Source of the DNA: JBHIYN01 sp041984235
GTDB taxonomy: Bacteria > Pseudomonadota > Gammaproteobacteria > Ga0077536
NCBI GenBank assembly: GCA_041984235.1
Contig: JBHIYN010000006.1
Coordinates: 252,245-316,244, forward strand
DNA: 64,000 nucleotides
Direction: 5' to 3'
The notes under the pieces were generated by a model, which made no database searches, was not told where the DNA came from, and saw only the letters and a program-made list of their open reading frames with translations. Positions 26,453-35,329 of the stretch are shown here, in pieces. The translations under genes and the position numbers were made by a program. The first letter of the stretch is position 1. Each line of letters begins with the position of its first letter.

Positions 26453-27750
26453 CGTCGCTTCGGTCGATGCAGTCGTCGGCGAAGGGCGATTCCCCAAGCT
26501 TCCGCGATGAGAGGAGGCACCGCGTTACCGACCTGAGTATACCTCGGGCATTCTCGTCGTCGTTCTGCACCACCTGTCGTGTACTTCCCGCGAAAGTCGT
26601 ACCAGTCCGGGAAAGACTGGAGGCGGGCTGATTCCCGCACGGTAAGTATCCGCGGTTCCGAGTAGTGGATCAGGTCATCGGGCAACGTCGTGATCGTGTG
26701 GGCCGGTAGGTTCGGGTCGAGCGGCACGACCCTGACCTTGGCGAGGCCAAAGCCAGCCCGAACTGCCTCGTCAAGGCGCTTGCCTCGTTCACATTGCTCG
26801 AGGATGGTCTTGAATCGGGCAGTTGTCGCGGCCGAGTGACGCGCGAGTCGTAGGCTAGTCGGGGCTTGGCCGTTTAGACCGCGGCGCATCAGGGATTGGT
26901 AGGCCGTCGGCCGACCCCGAGGAGGGCGCCAGGCGATCTGGGAAAAACCTGACGGCTCGCGCAGATCCTCGTCACGGATATAAGGTTCAGTTCTGGACAG
27001 GTCCGCGCCTGCCTCGAGGTCCGCGAGAGCCTGTCGAGTAGTGACCGGCACGTCGGGGAGTCTTCGTTCGGCCAAGAAGGGTCCGCGGACACTAGCGAGT
27101 TCAAACGACGCCCAGCACTCTTCCAACCCTTCAGCGTACGCTGTGCCCTTCTTTATTCCGGCGAGAAAGTAACGTTCGCGCTTCTGTGGAACGCCGAAAT
27201 CCGTGGCCTGAACAAGTACCGCGTCGAGATGGTAGTCATCCTCGAGGAGCGAGAACAAGATCTCGGAGTAAGATCGCCGGCGGCGCCCCTTGTCTCGCCC
27301 CTGGCGCGCGGCCCGTGCCTTCTTTCCGTGGGGGACGTCGAACCCGCGAACATTCTCCAGCAAGACAAAATTCGGTGCGAGCAGCCTGACGAAGTTGACG
27401 TAGGGATAGATCAATTGGTTTCGAACGTCGTCCCTCTCGCGCTTTCCTAAGAAGGAGAAGCCTTGGCATGGGGGGCCCCCGCAAACGAGGTCAACCTTAC
27501 CGCGCAGCGTGGCCAACTCGGATTCATGCTCGGCAAGCAGGGACTTGACGTCCCATGCGCGCTTCTCGAGCCACTGGGGCCATTCAAAGCCGTGGCGACT
27601 GCCGTCCACCAGATTGTCGGCGTAAGTTCGAAATGCGTCGGTCATCACTTCGACGCCAAACAGACCGCGCCAGCCTGCGTCCAACAAGCCAAGACTCAAG
27701 CCGCCACAGCCCGCAAACAGGTCAACGAACGTCGGGGATCTCGCGGTCAA
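26449..27750 (-). CDS. DNA (cytosine-5) methyltransferase (possible DruM)
   Basis: This gene encodes 433 residues. All core motifs are present: I FVDLFAGCGGLSLG (8-21), IV GGPPCQGFS with catalytic C95, VI LLENVRG (130-136), VIII QKRER (189-193) and X QVGNAVPP near residue 412. No in-frame ATG lies upstream, so a TTG start at 27750 is used. Motif I then sits at residue 8, as is usual. The target-recognition region (about 240-340) gives no visible sequence specificity. No restriction endonuclease is adjacent. With the DruE-like helicase operon this fits the self-marking methylase of a Druantia type II locus. It is convergent with the mismatch glycosylase gene, overlapping by 4 bases. Confidence 0.9.
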   Translation of the reverse strand: MTARSPTFVDLFAGCGGLSLGLLDAGWRGLFGVEVMTDAFRTYADNLVDGSRHGFEWPQWLEKRAWDVKSLLAEHESELATLRGKVDLVCGGPPCQGFSFLGKRERDDVRNQLIYPYVNFVRLLAPNFVLLENVRGFDVPHGKKARAARQGRDKGRRRRSYSEILFSLLEDDYHLDAVLVQATDFGVPQKRERYFLAGIKKGTAYAEGLEECWASFELASVRGPFLAERRLPDVPVTTRQALADLEAGADLSRTEPYIRDEDLREPSGFSQIAWRPPRGRPTAYQSLMRRGLNGQAPTSLRLARHSAATTARFKTILEQCERGKRLDEAVRAGFGLAKVRVVPLDPNLPAHTITTLPDDLIHYSEPRILTVRESARLQSFPDWYDFRGKYTTGGAERRRECPRYTQVGNAVPPLIAEAWGIALRRRLHRPKRR

Positions 27751-28020
27751 CTTCGTTACAATATCTAGCGTGGGCCATGGGTCGGTCGAATAGCGGAGAT
27801 TATACCGCCAGTTGGCGCCGCGCTCCCGCGGGGTGGGAGCGGCTCGGCCGGGGTAGTTTTACCCGTAGAATGGTGGCGGCGAATATGCTGGGCATTGATG
27901 TCTCGGAGGGAAGGGGTCGGCAATTGAAGTGCGCATTTGTCGCCGAAAAAATTCTCGACCGACGCGCTGCCGATGACCCGCGGGTCGACTATTGATGAAC
28001 GAGCGAGCCCCGCTCGGCGA
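27751..28020. other. 270-bp intergenic region upstream of the methyltransferase gene
   Basis: This is non-coding as far as I can see. It should contain the methyltransferase promoter (minus strand). The codons immediately upstream of the TTG start give no alternative ATG. The right side leads directly into the long palindrome at the tRNA-Ser 3' end, so this is also where an island attachment junction would be expected. No integrase gene or tRNA-end direct repeat was found. Confidence 0.45.
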
Positions 28021-28094
28021 TCCCTCTCCGCCACACACCCAAAAAAAATGCCCGCAATAGCGGGCATTTTTTTTGGGTGTGTGGCGGAGAGGGA
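28021..28094. repeat. Perfect 74-bp palindrome (35-bp arms, 4-base loop) overlapping the tRNA-Ser 3' end
   Basis: Arms 28021-28055 and 28060-28094 are exact reverse complements over all 35 bases, with loop AATA at 28056-28059. The outer 13 bases of the right arm (28082-28094) are the last bases of the tRNA-Ser gene including CCA. The left arm therefore contains an inverted copy of the tRNA 3' end. The inner part is a terminator-like hairpin. Confidence 0.9.
28041..28075 (-). terminator. Intrinsic terminator of tRNA-Ser (bidirectional form)
   Basis: The GC stem ATGCCCGC/GCGGGCAT has a 4-base loop and is flanked by A8 on one side and T8 on the other. Read on the minus strand it lies directly after the tRNA-Ser 3' end and has the U tract of a classical intrinsic terminator. 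By symmetry it also works in the other direction. It forms the core of the 74-bp palindrome. Confidence 0.8.
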
Positions 28095-28171
28095 GGGATT
28101 CGAACCCCCGGACCGATTACTCGGTCAACTGATTTCGAGTCAGCCCCATTCGACCACTCTGGCACCTCTCC
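28082..28171 (-). tRNA. tRNA-Ser (anticodon CGA)
   Basis: The gene is 90 bases including the encoded CCA. The acceptor GGAGAGG pairs with CCTCTCC, the anticodon loop is CTCGAAA in a CTGA/TCAG stem (anticodon CGA, reading UCG), and the T arm is GGGGGTTCGAATCCC. A long variable arm (ACCGAGTAATCGGT), typical of serine tRNAs, lies between them. The 3' end faces the defence island, the usual orientation for islands inserted at tRNA genes. Confidence 0.95.
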
Positions 28172-28347
28172 GGGTTTCGCAGCGCTCCCCATGGCGCAGG
28201 GTCAGGACCGGGCGCTGCGGGGACGCGATGTTACACGACCACGGCGGCGAAAAAAACGCGCGGTCCGCAGCCGACGCTAGACTAGCGTGGCACGCACCGC
28301 CAGGCCCCGCGCCTTGCTGCCGCCAATCCGCCCAGGGAGACCCCTCA

Positions 28348-29898
28348 ATGGCGCCCGCCGCCGTGACCATCGACTGCAACGACTTCGACGCCCTGCTGTT
28401 CGATCTCGACGGCGTGATCACCCTCTCGGCACGCGTGCACGCGGCGGCGTGGAAGACGCTGTTCGACGAGTTTCTCGCCGCGCGGGCGGGTGCCACCGGT
28501 AAAGACTTCGAGCCGTTCGACATCGAGCGCGATTACCGTGCGTACGTCGACGGCAAGCCGCGCTATGCCGGGGTGCGCGATTTTCTCGCCGCGCGCGGCA
28601 TCGAGCTGCCGCAGGGCAGCGCCGATGACGCGGCGGGCTCGGCCACGGTGTGTGGCCTCGGCAATCGCAAGAACGCGCTGTTTCTCGAGCACCTGCAGCG
28701 CGACGGCGTGGTCGTGGATGACGGCGCCCGCGCGCTGCTGGAGGACGCGCGCCGCCATGGGATCCCGACCGCGGTGGTCTCGGCCAGCCGCAACTGCCGC
28801 ACGCTGCTGCAGGCGGCGGGGCTGGAGCGGCTGTTCGACGTCGTCGTCGACGGCGCGCTGGCGGCAGAGCGGGGCCTCGCCGGCAAGCCGGCGCCGGACA
28901 CCTTTCTCGCGGCGGCACGCGAGCTCGGCGCGCAGCCGGCGCGCGCGGTGGTCTTCGAGGACGCGGTGGCCGGCGTCACCGCCGGGCGCGCGGGCGGCTT
29001 CGGGCTCGTCGTCGGCGTCGATCGCGCGGCGCGCGCCGCGGCGCTCAGCGCGCATGGCGCCGACGTCGTGGTGCGCGGCCTCGTCGAGCTGGCCCTCACG
29101 CCGGCCACGCCACCGCCCTCGGCCCTGGCTGATTTCGACGCCGTCGCCAGGCTCGTGGACGCGCGACGGCCGGTGCTCTTCCTCGACTACGACGGCACCC
29201 TGACCGAGATCGTCGACCACCCGGGCGACGCCCGCCTGGCGCCCGCGATCCGTGCCGATCTCGCTGCGCTCGCACGGACGATGACCGTCGCCATCGTCAG
29301 CGGCCGCGACCTGCCCGACGTGCGCGGCATGGTCAATCTGCCCGAGCTGGTCTACGCCGGCAGTCACGGCTTCGACATCAGCGGGCCGGGCGGGCTGGCG
29401 CTGCAACACCCGGCGGGACTGGCGGCACGCCCCGCGCTCGCCGCCGCCGCCGAGGCCCTCACCGAGCGCCTCGCCGGCATCGACGGGATCCTGATCGAGC
29501 GCAAGGCCTTCGCGGTGACGGTGCACTATCGTCTGGTCGCCGACGACGCCGTGCCGAGGGTGCACGCCGCGCTCGACGACGTCGCTGCCGGGCATCCCGG
29601 GCTGCGGCGTACGGGCGGCAAGAAGATCGTCGAGCTCAGGCCGGACGTGACCTGGGACAAGGGCCGCGCGGTACGCTGGCTGCTCGGCAAGCTGGACCAG
29701 GACGACGATGCACACCTGCCGCTCTATCTCGGCGACGACGATACCGACGAGGACGCCTTTCGCGCCCTGCGCGGCCGCGGGATCGGCGTGCTGGTCGCAC
29801 CCGCGGCGCAGATCACCGGTGCGCGCTTCCGCCTCGCCTCGGTCGCCGAAGTGCATGACTTCCTCGAGCGCCTGCGCCGCCTGCCCGACAGCGGTTGA
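28348..29898 (+). CDS. Two-domain HAD protein: beta-phosphoglucomutase-like plus trehalose-6-phosphate phosphatase
   Basis: This gene encodes 516 residues. The ATG at 28348 follows AGGGAGA and avoids an upstream extension through the tRNA region. Residues about 10-250 are a beta-phosphoglucomutase-like HAD domain (nucleophile D19 and D21 in FDLDGV, VVFEDAVAGV at 201-210). Residues about 262-510 are an OtsB-type phosphatase (D280 and D282 in FLDYDGTLTE, SGRDLPDV, then GDDDTDEDAF). The stop overlaps the ATG of the GH65 gene (TGATG). Together the two proteins have the same three-domain order as mycobacterial OtsB1 (Rv2006), here as two genes. A role in trehalose or related disaccharide-phosphate turnover is likely. 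Confidence 0.85.
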   Translation: MAPAAVTIDCNDFDALLFDLDGVITLSARVHAAAWKTLFDEFLAARAGATGKDFEPFDIERDYRAYVDGKPRYAGVRDFLAARGIELPQGSADDAAGSATVCGLGNRKNALFLEHLQRDGVVVDDGARALLEDARRHGIPTAVVSASRNCRTLLQAAGLERLFDVVVDGALAAERGLAGKPAPDTFLAAARELGAQPARAVVFEDAVAGVTAGRAGGFGLVVGVDRAARAAALSAHGADVVVRGLVELALTPATPPPSALADFDAVARLVDARRPVLFLDYDGTLTEIVDHPGDARLAPAIRADLAALARTMTVAIVSGRDLPDVRGMVNLPELVYAGSHGFDISGPGGLALQHPAGLAARPALAAAAEALTERLAGIDGILIERKAFAVTVHYRLVADDAVPRVHAALDDVAAGHPGLRRTGGKKIVELRPDVTWDKGRAVRWLLGKLDQDDDAHLPLYLGDDDTDEDAFRALRGRGIGVLVAPAAQITGARFRLASVAEVHDFLERLRRLPDSG

Positions 29899-32306
29899 TG
29901 TCTGACTGGATCTGGACCTACCGCGACTACGTGCCGGAGCGCGAAGGTCTGCGCGAGACGCTGTGCACGCTCGGCAACGGCTACTTCGCAACCCGCGGCG
30001 CGGCCAGCGAGGCAAGCGCCGACGGCGTGCACTACCCGGGTTGCTACGTCGCCGGCGGCTACAACCGCCTGCAGAGCAAGATCCACGATCACGTGGTCGA
30101 GAACGAGGACCTGGTCAACCTGCCGAACTGGCTGCCGCTCAACCTGCGCCCCGCCGGTGGCGCGTGGCTGGACGTCGACGCCTGCGACATCCTCGACTAC
30201 GAGCAGCGCCTCGACCTGCGTCACGGGGTGCTGCTGCGGGTGCTGACCGTGCGCGACGGCGAAGGCCGCGATACGCGTTTCGAGCAGGAACGCATGGTGC
30301 ACATGCGCCGCTCCCATCTCGCCGCGCTGCAGGTGCGCGCGACCGCGCTGAACTGGGACGGCCGCCTGCAGATCGCCAGTGCCCTCGACGGCCGCGTGGT
30401 CAACGCCGGCGTCGCGCGTTACGGTGCGCTGGCCAAGCAGCACCTCGAGCCGGTCGCCGCGCAGGCGGTCGGCGCCGACGGCATGCTGCTGCACTGTCGC
30501 ACCAGCCAGTCGCGCCTGGAGATCGCGCTCGGCGCGCGCACGCGTCTCTACCGCGACGGCCACCGCGTAGAGGCCGAGCCCGAGATCACGCGCGCCGCCG
30601 GCTACGTCAGCCTGCGCTTCGAAGTCCCGGTGCGCCGCAACGAGCCGCTGGCCGTGGAGAAGATCGCTTCGCTCTACACCTCGCGCGACCCGGCCATCAG
30701 CGAGACCGTGCTGGCCGCGCGCAGTGCGGCCGCCGCCGCGCCCGCCTGGGCTACGCTGCGCAGCGAGCACGATACGGTGTGGGAGCAGCTGTGGGAGCGC
30801 TTCGACATGCAACTGAAGCTGGACGAGGGCGCCGGCAGCGCGACCCTGCGCATCCTGCGCCTGCATATCCTGCACCTGCTGCAGACGGTGTCGCTGAACA
30901 CCATCGATCTCGATGCCGGCGTGCCGGCACGCGGGCTGCACGGCGAGGCCTATCGCGGCCACATCTTCTGGGACGAGCTGTTCATCTTCCCGCTGCTCAA
31001 CCTGCGCCTGCCCGAGATCACCCGTGAGCTGCTGATGTATCGCTACCGCCGGCTCGACGAGGCGCGCGCCGGGGCGCGTGCGGCCGGCCATGCCGGCGCC
31101 ATGTACCCGTGGCAGAGCGGCAGTGACGGCCGCGAGGAAACCCAGAAGCTGCACCTGAACCCGCAGTCCGGGCGCTGGCTGGCCGACAACACCCACCTGC
31201 AGCGGCACGTCAACGCGGCGATTGCCTACAACGTGTGGCAGTACTACCAGGTCACCCTGGACACCGAGTTCCTGTCCTTCTACGGCGCCGAGATGATCCT
31301 CGAGATCGCGCGCTTCTGGGCCAGCATGGCGCGTTACGACCCGGAGCTCGACCGCTACGAGATCACCGGCGTTACCGGCCCGGACGAGTTCCAGACCGGC
31401 TACCCCGATCGCGAGGAGCCGGGCCTCGACAACCATGCCTATACCAACGTCATGGCGGCCTGGGTGCTGCAGACCGCGGCCGGCCTGCGCGACCATCTGC
31501 CCGGGCGCCGCTGGAGCGAGCTCACCGCGCTGCTCGGCGTGAGCGAGGACGACGCCGCGCACTGGGATGCCGTCAGCCGCAAGCTGCGCGTGTGCTTCCA
31601 CGACGACGGCATCATCAGCCAGTTCGAAGGCTACGATGCGCTGGAGGAGCTCGACTGGGAGCGCCTGCGCGCGCAGTACGGCGACATCCAGCGCCTGGAT
31701 CGCATCCTCGAAGCGGAGAACGACTCTTCCGATCGCTACAAGGCCTCCAAGCAGGCCGACGTGCTGATGCTGTTCTACCTGTTCTCGGCCGACGAGCTCG
31801 GCGCCCTGTTCGAGCGCATGGGCTATGCCTTCGACGAGGCCATGCTGGCACGCAACATCGACTACTACCTCGCGCGCACCTCGCACGGCTCCACGCTGAG
31901 CCGGGTCGTGCATGCCTCGGTGCTGGCGCGGCGCGACCCGGCCGGCTCGTGGCGGCACTTCCGCGAGGCGCTGCAGAGCGACGTCGGCGACATCCAGGGC
32001 GGCACCACGGCCGAGGGCATCCACCTCGGCGCCATGGCCGGCACGGTCGACCTGGTGCAGCGGGTCTACACCGGTATCGAGGTCCGGCACGGCGCCCTGC
32101 ACCTCAATCCCGCCCTGCCCGATGCGTTGCGCCGTCTCAGCCTGCGCCTGCGCTACCGCGGTTACGCGCTCAACCTCGAGGTCACGCACGAGCAGCTGAA
32201 GATCGACGTCATCGAGGGCAACCACTTCCCCATCACGCTGGCTGTCGGCACGCACAGCGAGACCGTGCACGGCGGCGAGAAGCTGCGCTTCGACCTCACC
32301 TCCTGA
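29898..32306 (+). CDS. Glycoside hydrolase family 65 protein (trehalose/kojibiose-type phosphorylase)
   Basis: This gene encodes 802 residues. The family landmarks are HGEAYRGHIFWDELFIFP near residues 345-365, the general acid E497 in GVTGPDEF, and a RTSHGSTLS loop near residue 660 that forms the phosphate site in GH65 phosphorylases. There is no signal peptide, so it is cytoplasmic. It cleaves an alpha-linked disaccharide with phosphate, giving beta-glucose-1-phosphate, which the beta-phosphoglucomutase-like domain of the preceding gene could convert to glucose-6-phosphate. The start overlaps the preceding stop by one base, so the two are co-translated. Which disaccharide is used cannot be read from the sequence. 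Confidence 0.85.
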   Translation: MSDWIWTYRDYVPEREGLRETLCTLGNGYFATRGAASEASADGVHYPGCYVAGGYNRLQSKIHDHVVENEDLVNLPNWLPLNLRPAGGAWLDVDACDILDYEQRLDLRHGVLLRVLTVRDGEGRDTRFEQERMVHMRRSHLAALQVRATALNWDGRLQIASALDGRVVNAGVARYGALAKQHLEPVAAQAVGADGMLLHCRTSQSRLEIALGARTRLYRDGHRVEAEPEITRAAGYVSLRFEVPVRRNEPLAVEKIASLYTSRDPAISETVLAARSAAAAAPAWATLRSEHDTVWEQLWERFDMQLKLDEGAGSATLRILRLHILHLLQTVSLNTIDLDAGVPARGLHGEAYRGHIFWDELFIFPLLNLRLPEITRELLMYRYRRLDEARAGARAAGHAGAMYPWQSGSDGREETQKLHLNPQSGRWLADNTHLQRHVNAAIAYNVWQYYQVTLDTEFLSFYGAEMILEIARFWASMARYDPELDRYEITGVTGPDEFQTGYPDREEPGLDNHAYTNVMAAWVLQTAAGLRDHLPGRRWSELTALLGVSEDDAAHWDAVSRKLRVCFHDDGIISQFEGYDALEELDWERLRAQYGDIQRLDRILEAENDSSDRYKASKQADVLMLFYLFSADELGALFERMGYAFDEAMLARNIDYYLARTSHGSTLSRVVHASVLARRDPAGSWRHFREALQSDVGDIQGGTTAEGIHLGAMAGTVDLVQRVYTGIEVRHGALHLNPALPDALRRLSLRLRYRGYALNLEVTHEQLKIDVIEGNHFPITLAVGTHSETVHGGEKLRFDLTS

Positions 32307-32429
32307 GCGCGCGCTGCGCGGGCTGCCCGCGTGCGCCTGCGCTTGCTGCCTGCCACGACGGCCGGTATAAATTCGTCGCACCAGCGTCGCGGCCGGCCCG
32401 CGGCATCACCAGACGGCGTGCGGCGTTCG

Positions 32430-33887
32430 ATGTCGACCCCAGCGACCCACCCTGTGCCGCGCGGTTGCACACGCGCGACGAGCACCCGATGGACGGCGCA
32501 CGCGTTCCTGCTCGCGGTCGTGTCGATAATCGGCGGCTGCGGCGATCCGCCGCCGGCACTGGAGATCATCCGGGCCGCCGGCGAGCTGCGCATCGCGACC
32601 CTCAACGCCGGCACCACCTACTACCACGGCCCGCACGGCGCCGCCGGCTTCGAACACGACCTGGCGCGGGCCTTCGCCGACTGGCTCGGCGTCGAGGCGC
32701 GCTTCCTGGTCGCAGCGGACGTGCGCGAGCTGCGTGCGCTGGTGCGCAGCAACAAGGCGCACATCGGCGCCGCGCTGTTGCCGGTCACGCCGAGGCAGGC
32801 GCCGGGGCTGGCCTGGGGACCCTCTTACGCCGTCAGCCGGCAACTGGTGGTGTGCCGGCGCGGCACGCCACGCCCCCGCACGGCAGACGATCTGCGTACG
32901 CGCCACGGTGCGGCGGTGGACGGCCTCGGCGCCGCCGCCGTGCTGACCGCGCTGCTGCCACCGCAAGAAGGCCACCACTGGCAGCTCCTCGCCGACGCCT
33001 CGGTCGAGGACCTGCTGCAACAGGTCGACAGCGGCGCGCTGGACTACGCCGTCGTGCCGTCGTTCGACTTCAACGCCGCGCGCGACTACTTCCCCGAGCT
33101 CTACCGGGCTTTCGCACTGGGCGATCCGCAGGCCGTCGCCTGGCTCTATCGTCCCGGCCCGCACGACAGCCTCGGCCGCGCACAGCGCGCGTTCCTCGGT
33201 GCGATGCGCGACAGCGGCGCGTTCGCCGCCATCCGCGACCGCTACTTCGCCCGCCCACGCGGCTTCGACTACGTCGCCTCGCGTGCCTTCATGCGGCACT
33301 ACGCCGAGCGGCTGCCGGCGTTCCGCGCGCACTTCGAGGAGGTCGCGGCCGCCCACGGCTTCGACTGGCGCCTGCTCGCCGCGATGAGCTACCAGGAGTC
33401 GCAGTGGCAGGCCGACGCGCGCTCGCCTACCGGGGTGCGCGGCCTGATGATGCTGACTCGCCGCACCGCGCGGCAGCTCGGCGTCGACCGCCTCGATCCG
33501 CGCGACAGCATCGACGGCGGCGCGCGCTACCTCGCACGTTTGAAGGCACGCCTGCCCGAGCGCCTGAACGAACCCGATCGCACCTGGCTGGCGCTGGCCG
33601 CCTACAACGTCGGCTTCGCCCACCTCGAGGACGCCCGCGTGCTGACCGAGCGCGCCGGCGACGATCCCGACCGCTGGGCCGAGGTGCGCAACTGGCTGCC
33701 GCGGCTCGCCAACCGCAAGTGGGCGAAGCAGGTCCGGCACGGCTACGCACGCGGCTACCAGGCGGTGCACTTCGTGCGCAGCGTGCGCCGCTATTACGAC
33801 GTGCTGCGCTGGCTGGAACGCGACGGCGACGCTAGCCCGGCGCCGCGCCCGCCACAGCCGGCGCCGCTGGTCTCACCGGTGTTCTGA
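32430..33887 (+). CDS. MltF-like membrane-bound lytic murein transglycosylase lipoprotein
   Basis: This gene encodes 485 residues from the ATG at 32430. A signal sequence ends in the lipobox IGGC (Cys about residue 33). An extracellular solute-binding type 3 domain follows (LRIATLNAGTTYYHG to about residue 280), and then an SLT domain with catalytic E323 in SYQESQW and AALAAYNVGFAHL-type second motif. This is the MltF plan: a periplasmic, outer-membrane-anchored enzyme that cleaves peptidoglycan glycan strands to 1,6-anhydro products. Its 3' end overlaps the convergent Sel1-repeat gene by 15 bases. A second protein of the same plan lies at 50.8-52.3 kb. Confidence 0.85.
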   Translation: MSTPATHPVPRGCTRATSTRWTAHAFLLAVVSIIGGCGDPPPALEIIRAAGELRIATLNAGTTYYHGPHGAAGFEHDLARAFADWLGVEARFLVAADVRELRALVRSNKAHIGAALLPVTPRQAPGLAWGPSYAVSRQLVVCRRGTPRPRTADDLRTRHGAAVDGLGAAAVLTALLPPQEGHHWQLLADASVEDLLQQVDSGALDYAVVPSFDFNAARDYFPELYRAFALGDPQAVAWLYRPGPHDSLGRAQRAFLGAMRDSGAFAAIRDRYFARPRGFDYVASRAFMRHYAERLPAFRAHFEEVAAAHGFDWRLLAAMSYQESQWQADARSPTGVRGLMMLTRRTARQLGVDRLDPRDSIDGGARYLARLKARLPERLNEPDRTWLALAAYNVGFAHLEDARVLTERAGDDPDRWAEVRNWLPRLANRKWAKQVRHGYARGYQAVHFVRSVRRYYDVLRWLERDGDASPAPRPPQPAPLVSPVF

Positions 33888-35189
33888 GCCGTCCGCCGGT
33901 GACTCGCGCCGGGCGCGGGCGAGCGTAACCGCGTCGAGCTTTTGCGACAACTTGGCCAGCGCCCTGCCGGCGCGCTCGGAGCCGGCCGCCGCTGCCTGCT
34001 CGAAACAGCGCCAGGCGGCGACCGTGTCCTCCGGCGTGCCGCGCCCCTTGAGGTGGCAGACACCGAGGTTGTAGGCGGCGTCCGCGTGGCCGGCTGCCGC
34101 CGCGCGGCGAAACCAGGCGCAGGCCTCGGCGAGATCGGCGCCGCCGGCGCGCACGTGGGCGCGGCCGAGCTCGTAGCAGGCGCCCGCATGCCCGCCCTGC
34201 GCGGCACGTTCCAGCCAGCGGTGCGCAGCGGCCGCGTCGCGCGCACAGCCGCGGCCGTGCGCCAGCGCGCGGCTCAACTGGTACTGCGCCTTGGCGTAGC
34301 CGGCCTCGGCCGCACGCCGCAGCCAGGTCATGGCCTCGGCGGGATCGGTGGGCACGCCAAGACCGCGGCGGTACAGCGCGGCGAGCGTGAACTGGGCCTT
34401 GTCGTAACCCTGCTCGGCGGCCGCGCGGATCCAGCGCGCCGCCTCGGCATCGTCCTGGGTCGTGCCGTCGCCGCCCGCCAGCAGCAACCCGAGGTTGTAC
34501 TGTGCCTTGGCGTAGCCACGCTCGGCCGCGCGGCGGTACCAGCCCAGTGCGCGCACCGGGTCGCGCGCCACGCCGCGCCCCTCGCTCAAGGCCAGCCCAA
34601 GGTTGAGCTGGGCGCGCACGTGGCCCTGCTCGGCGGCGAGCTCGAGCAGGGACACGCCCTGTACGGGGTCGCTCGCCACCCCGCGCCCGCGCAGCAGGCA
34701 CAGGGCGAGGTTGTAGCGGCCGGCCGCGCTGCCGCCCTCGGCCGCGCGGCGGTACCAGGCCACGGCCTCGCCGGCGTCCGCGCTGACGCCGCGGCCGCGC
34801 TGATGGCACCAGCCGTAAAGCGCCTGCGCATCGGCGTGGCCGGCCGCGGCGGCCGCCGCCAGCGCGGCCACCGCCTCGCCCTCGCGCGCCGGCGGGGCGC
34901 TACCGTCGAGGACCAGCGCGGCAGCCCGAAACGCCGCCTCGGCATGGCCCTGCGCGGCCGCGCGCAGGTAGCTCTCCAGTGCGCGCGGGGCATCCGGCGC
35001 CGTCGCCCAGCCCCCCTCGTAGCAGCGGCCGAGCTGGTAGGCGGCCTCGACGTCGCCGCCTTCGGCCAGGGCCCGCAGGCGCCCGAGCGCGGCCACCGTG
35101 GTGACCGGCGGCTTCGGGTCGGGAGGCGGGGCAGAGGCTGGCATGGGCTCGGGGGCCTGCGACGGAGACGACTCGCGCATGCGCGGCAA
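33873..35189 (-). CDS. Sel1-like repeat protein
   Basis: This gene encodes 438 residues. About ten Sel1/TPR-like repeats of roughly 36 residues run from about residue 33 to 420, each with the A-x-x-x-G-x-x-x-A and Y-x-L-G pattern (AAERGYAKAQYNLGLLLAGG, AAEAGYAKAQYQLSRALAHG). A Pro-rich N-terminus of about 30 residues precedes them; no signal peptide is seen, so it is probably cytoplasmic. Such proteins are alpha-solenoid scaffolds for protein-protein contacts. Some serve envelope or signalling complexes; no partner is evident here. It is convergent with the MltF-like gene and ends inside it. Confidence 0.85.
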   Translation of the reverse strand: MPRMRESSPSQAPEPMPASAPPPDPKPPVTTVAALGRLRALAEGGDVEAAYQLGRCYEGGWATAPDAPRALESYLRAAAQGHAEAAFRAAALVLDGSAPPAREGEAVAALAAAAAAGHADAQALYGWCHQRGRGVSADAGEAVAWYRRAAEGGSAAGRYNLALCLLRGRGVASDPVQGVSLLELAAEQGHVRAQLNLGLALSEGRGVARDPVRALGWYRRAAERGYAKAQYNLGLLLAGGDGTTQDDAEAARWIRAAAEQGYDKAQFTLAALYRRGLGVPTDPAEAMTWLRRAAEAGYAKAQYQLSRALAHGRGCARDAAAAHRWLERAAQGGHAGACYELGRAHVRAGGADLAEACAWFRRAAAAGHADAAYNLGVCHLKGRGTPEDTVAAWRCFEQAAAAGSERAGRALAKLSQKLDAVTLARARRESPADGSEHR

Positions 35190-35329
35190 GCACGCCGCGC
35201 CTGCATTTCACAACGATTACGGCGGGCGGGCAACGCGCGCCCCGGGACCACCTGCGAAGCCGTTCACATTCCGCCCCGGCCTGCGCCGATCACCCTCAAG
35301 GCCGCGCCGGGGCGGTCGCTAACCGAGCC

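Noticed and set aside
14623..27750. DISARM system as the identity of the defence island
   Set aside because: DISARM pairs a DrmA helicase with a separate DrmB DUF1998 protein and a DrmC phospholipase-D-type protein. Here helicase and DUF1998-type end are in one 1,805-aa chain and no PLD motif is present.
26449..27750. Ordinary type II restriction-modification pair
   Set aside because: No adjacent gene looks like a cognate restriction endonuclease; the neighbour is an HhH-GPD glycosylase with repair motifs.
29724..32381. Open frame of about 885 codons opposite the GH65 gene
   Set aside because: No domain, and the complementary strand holds a complete GH65 sequence with catalytic residues.
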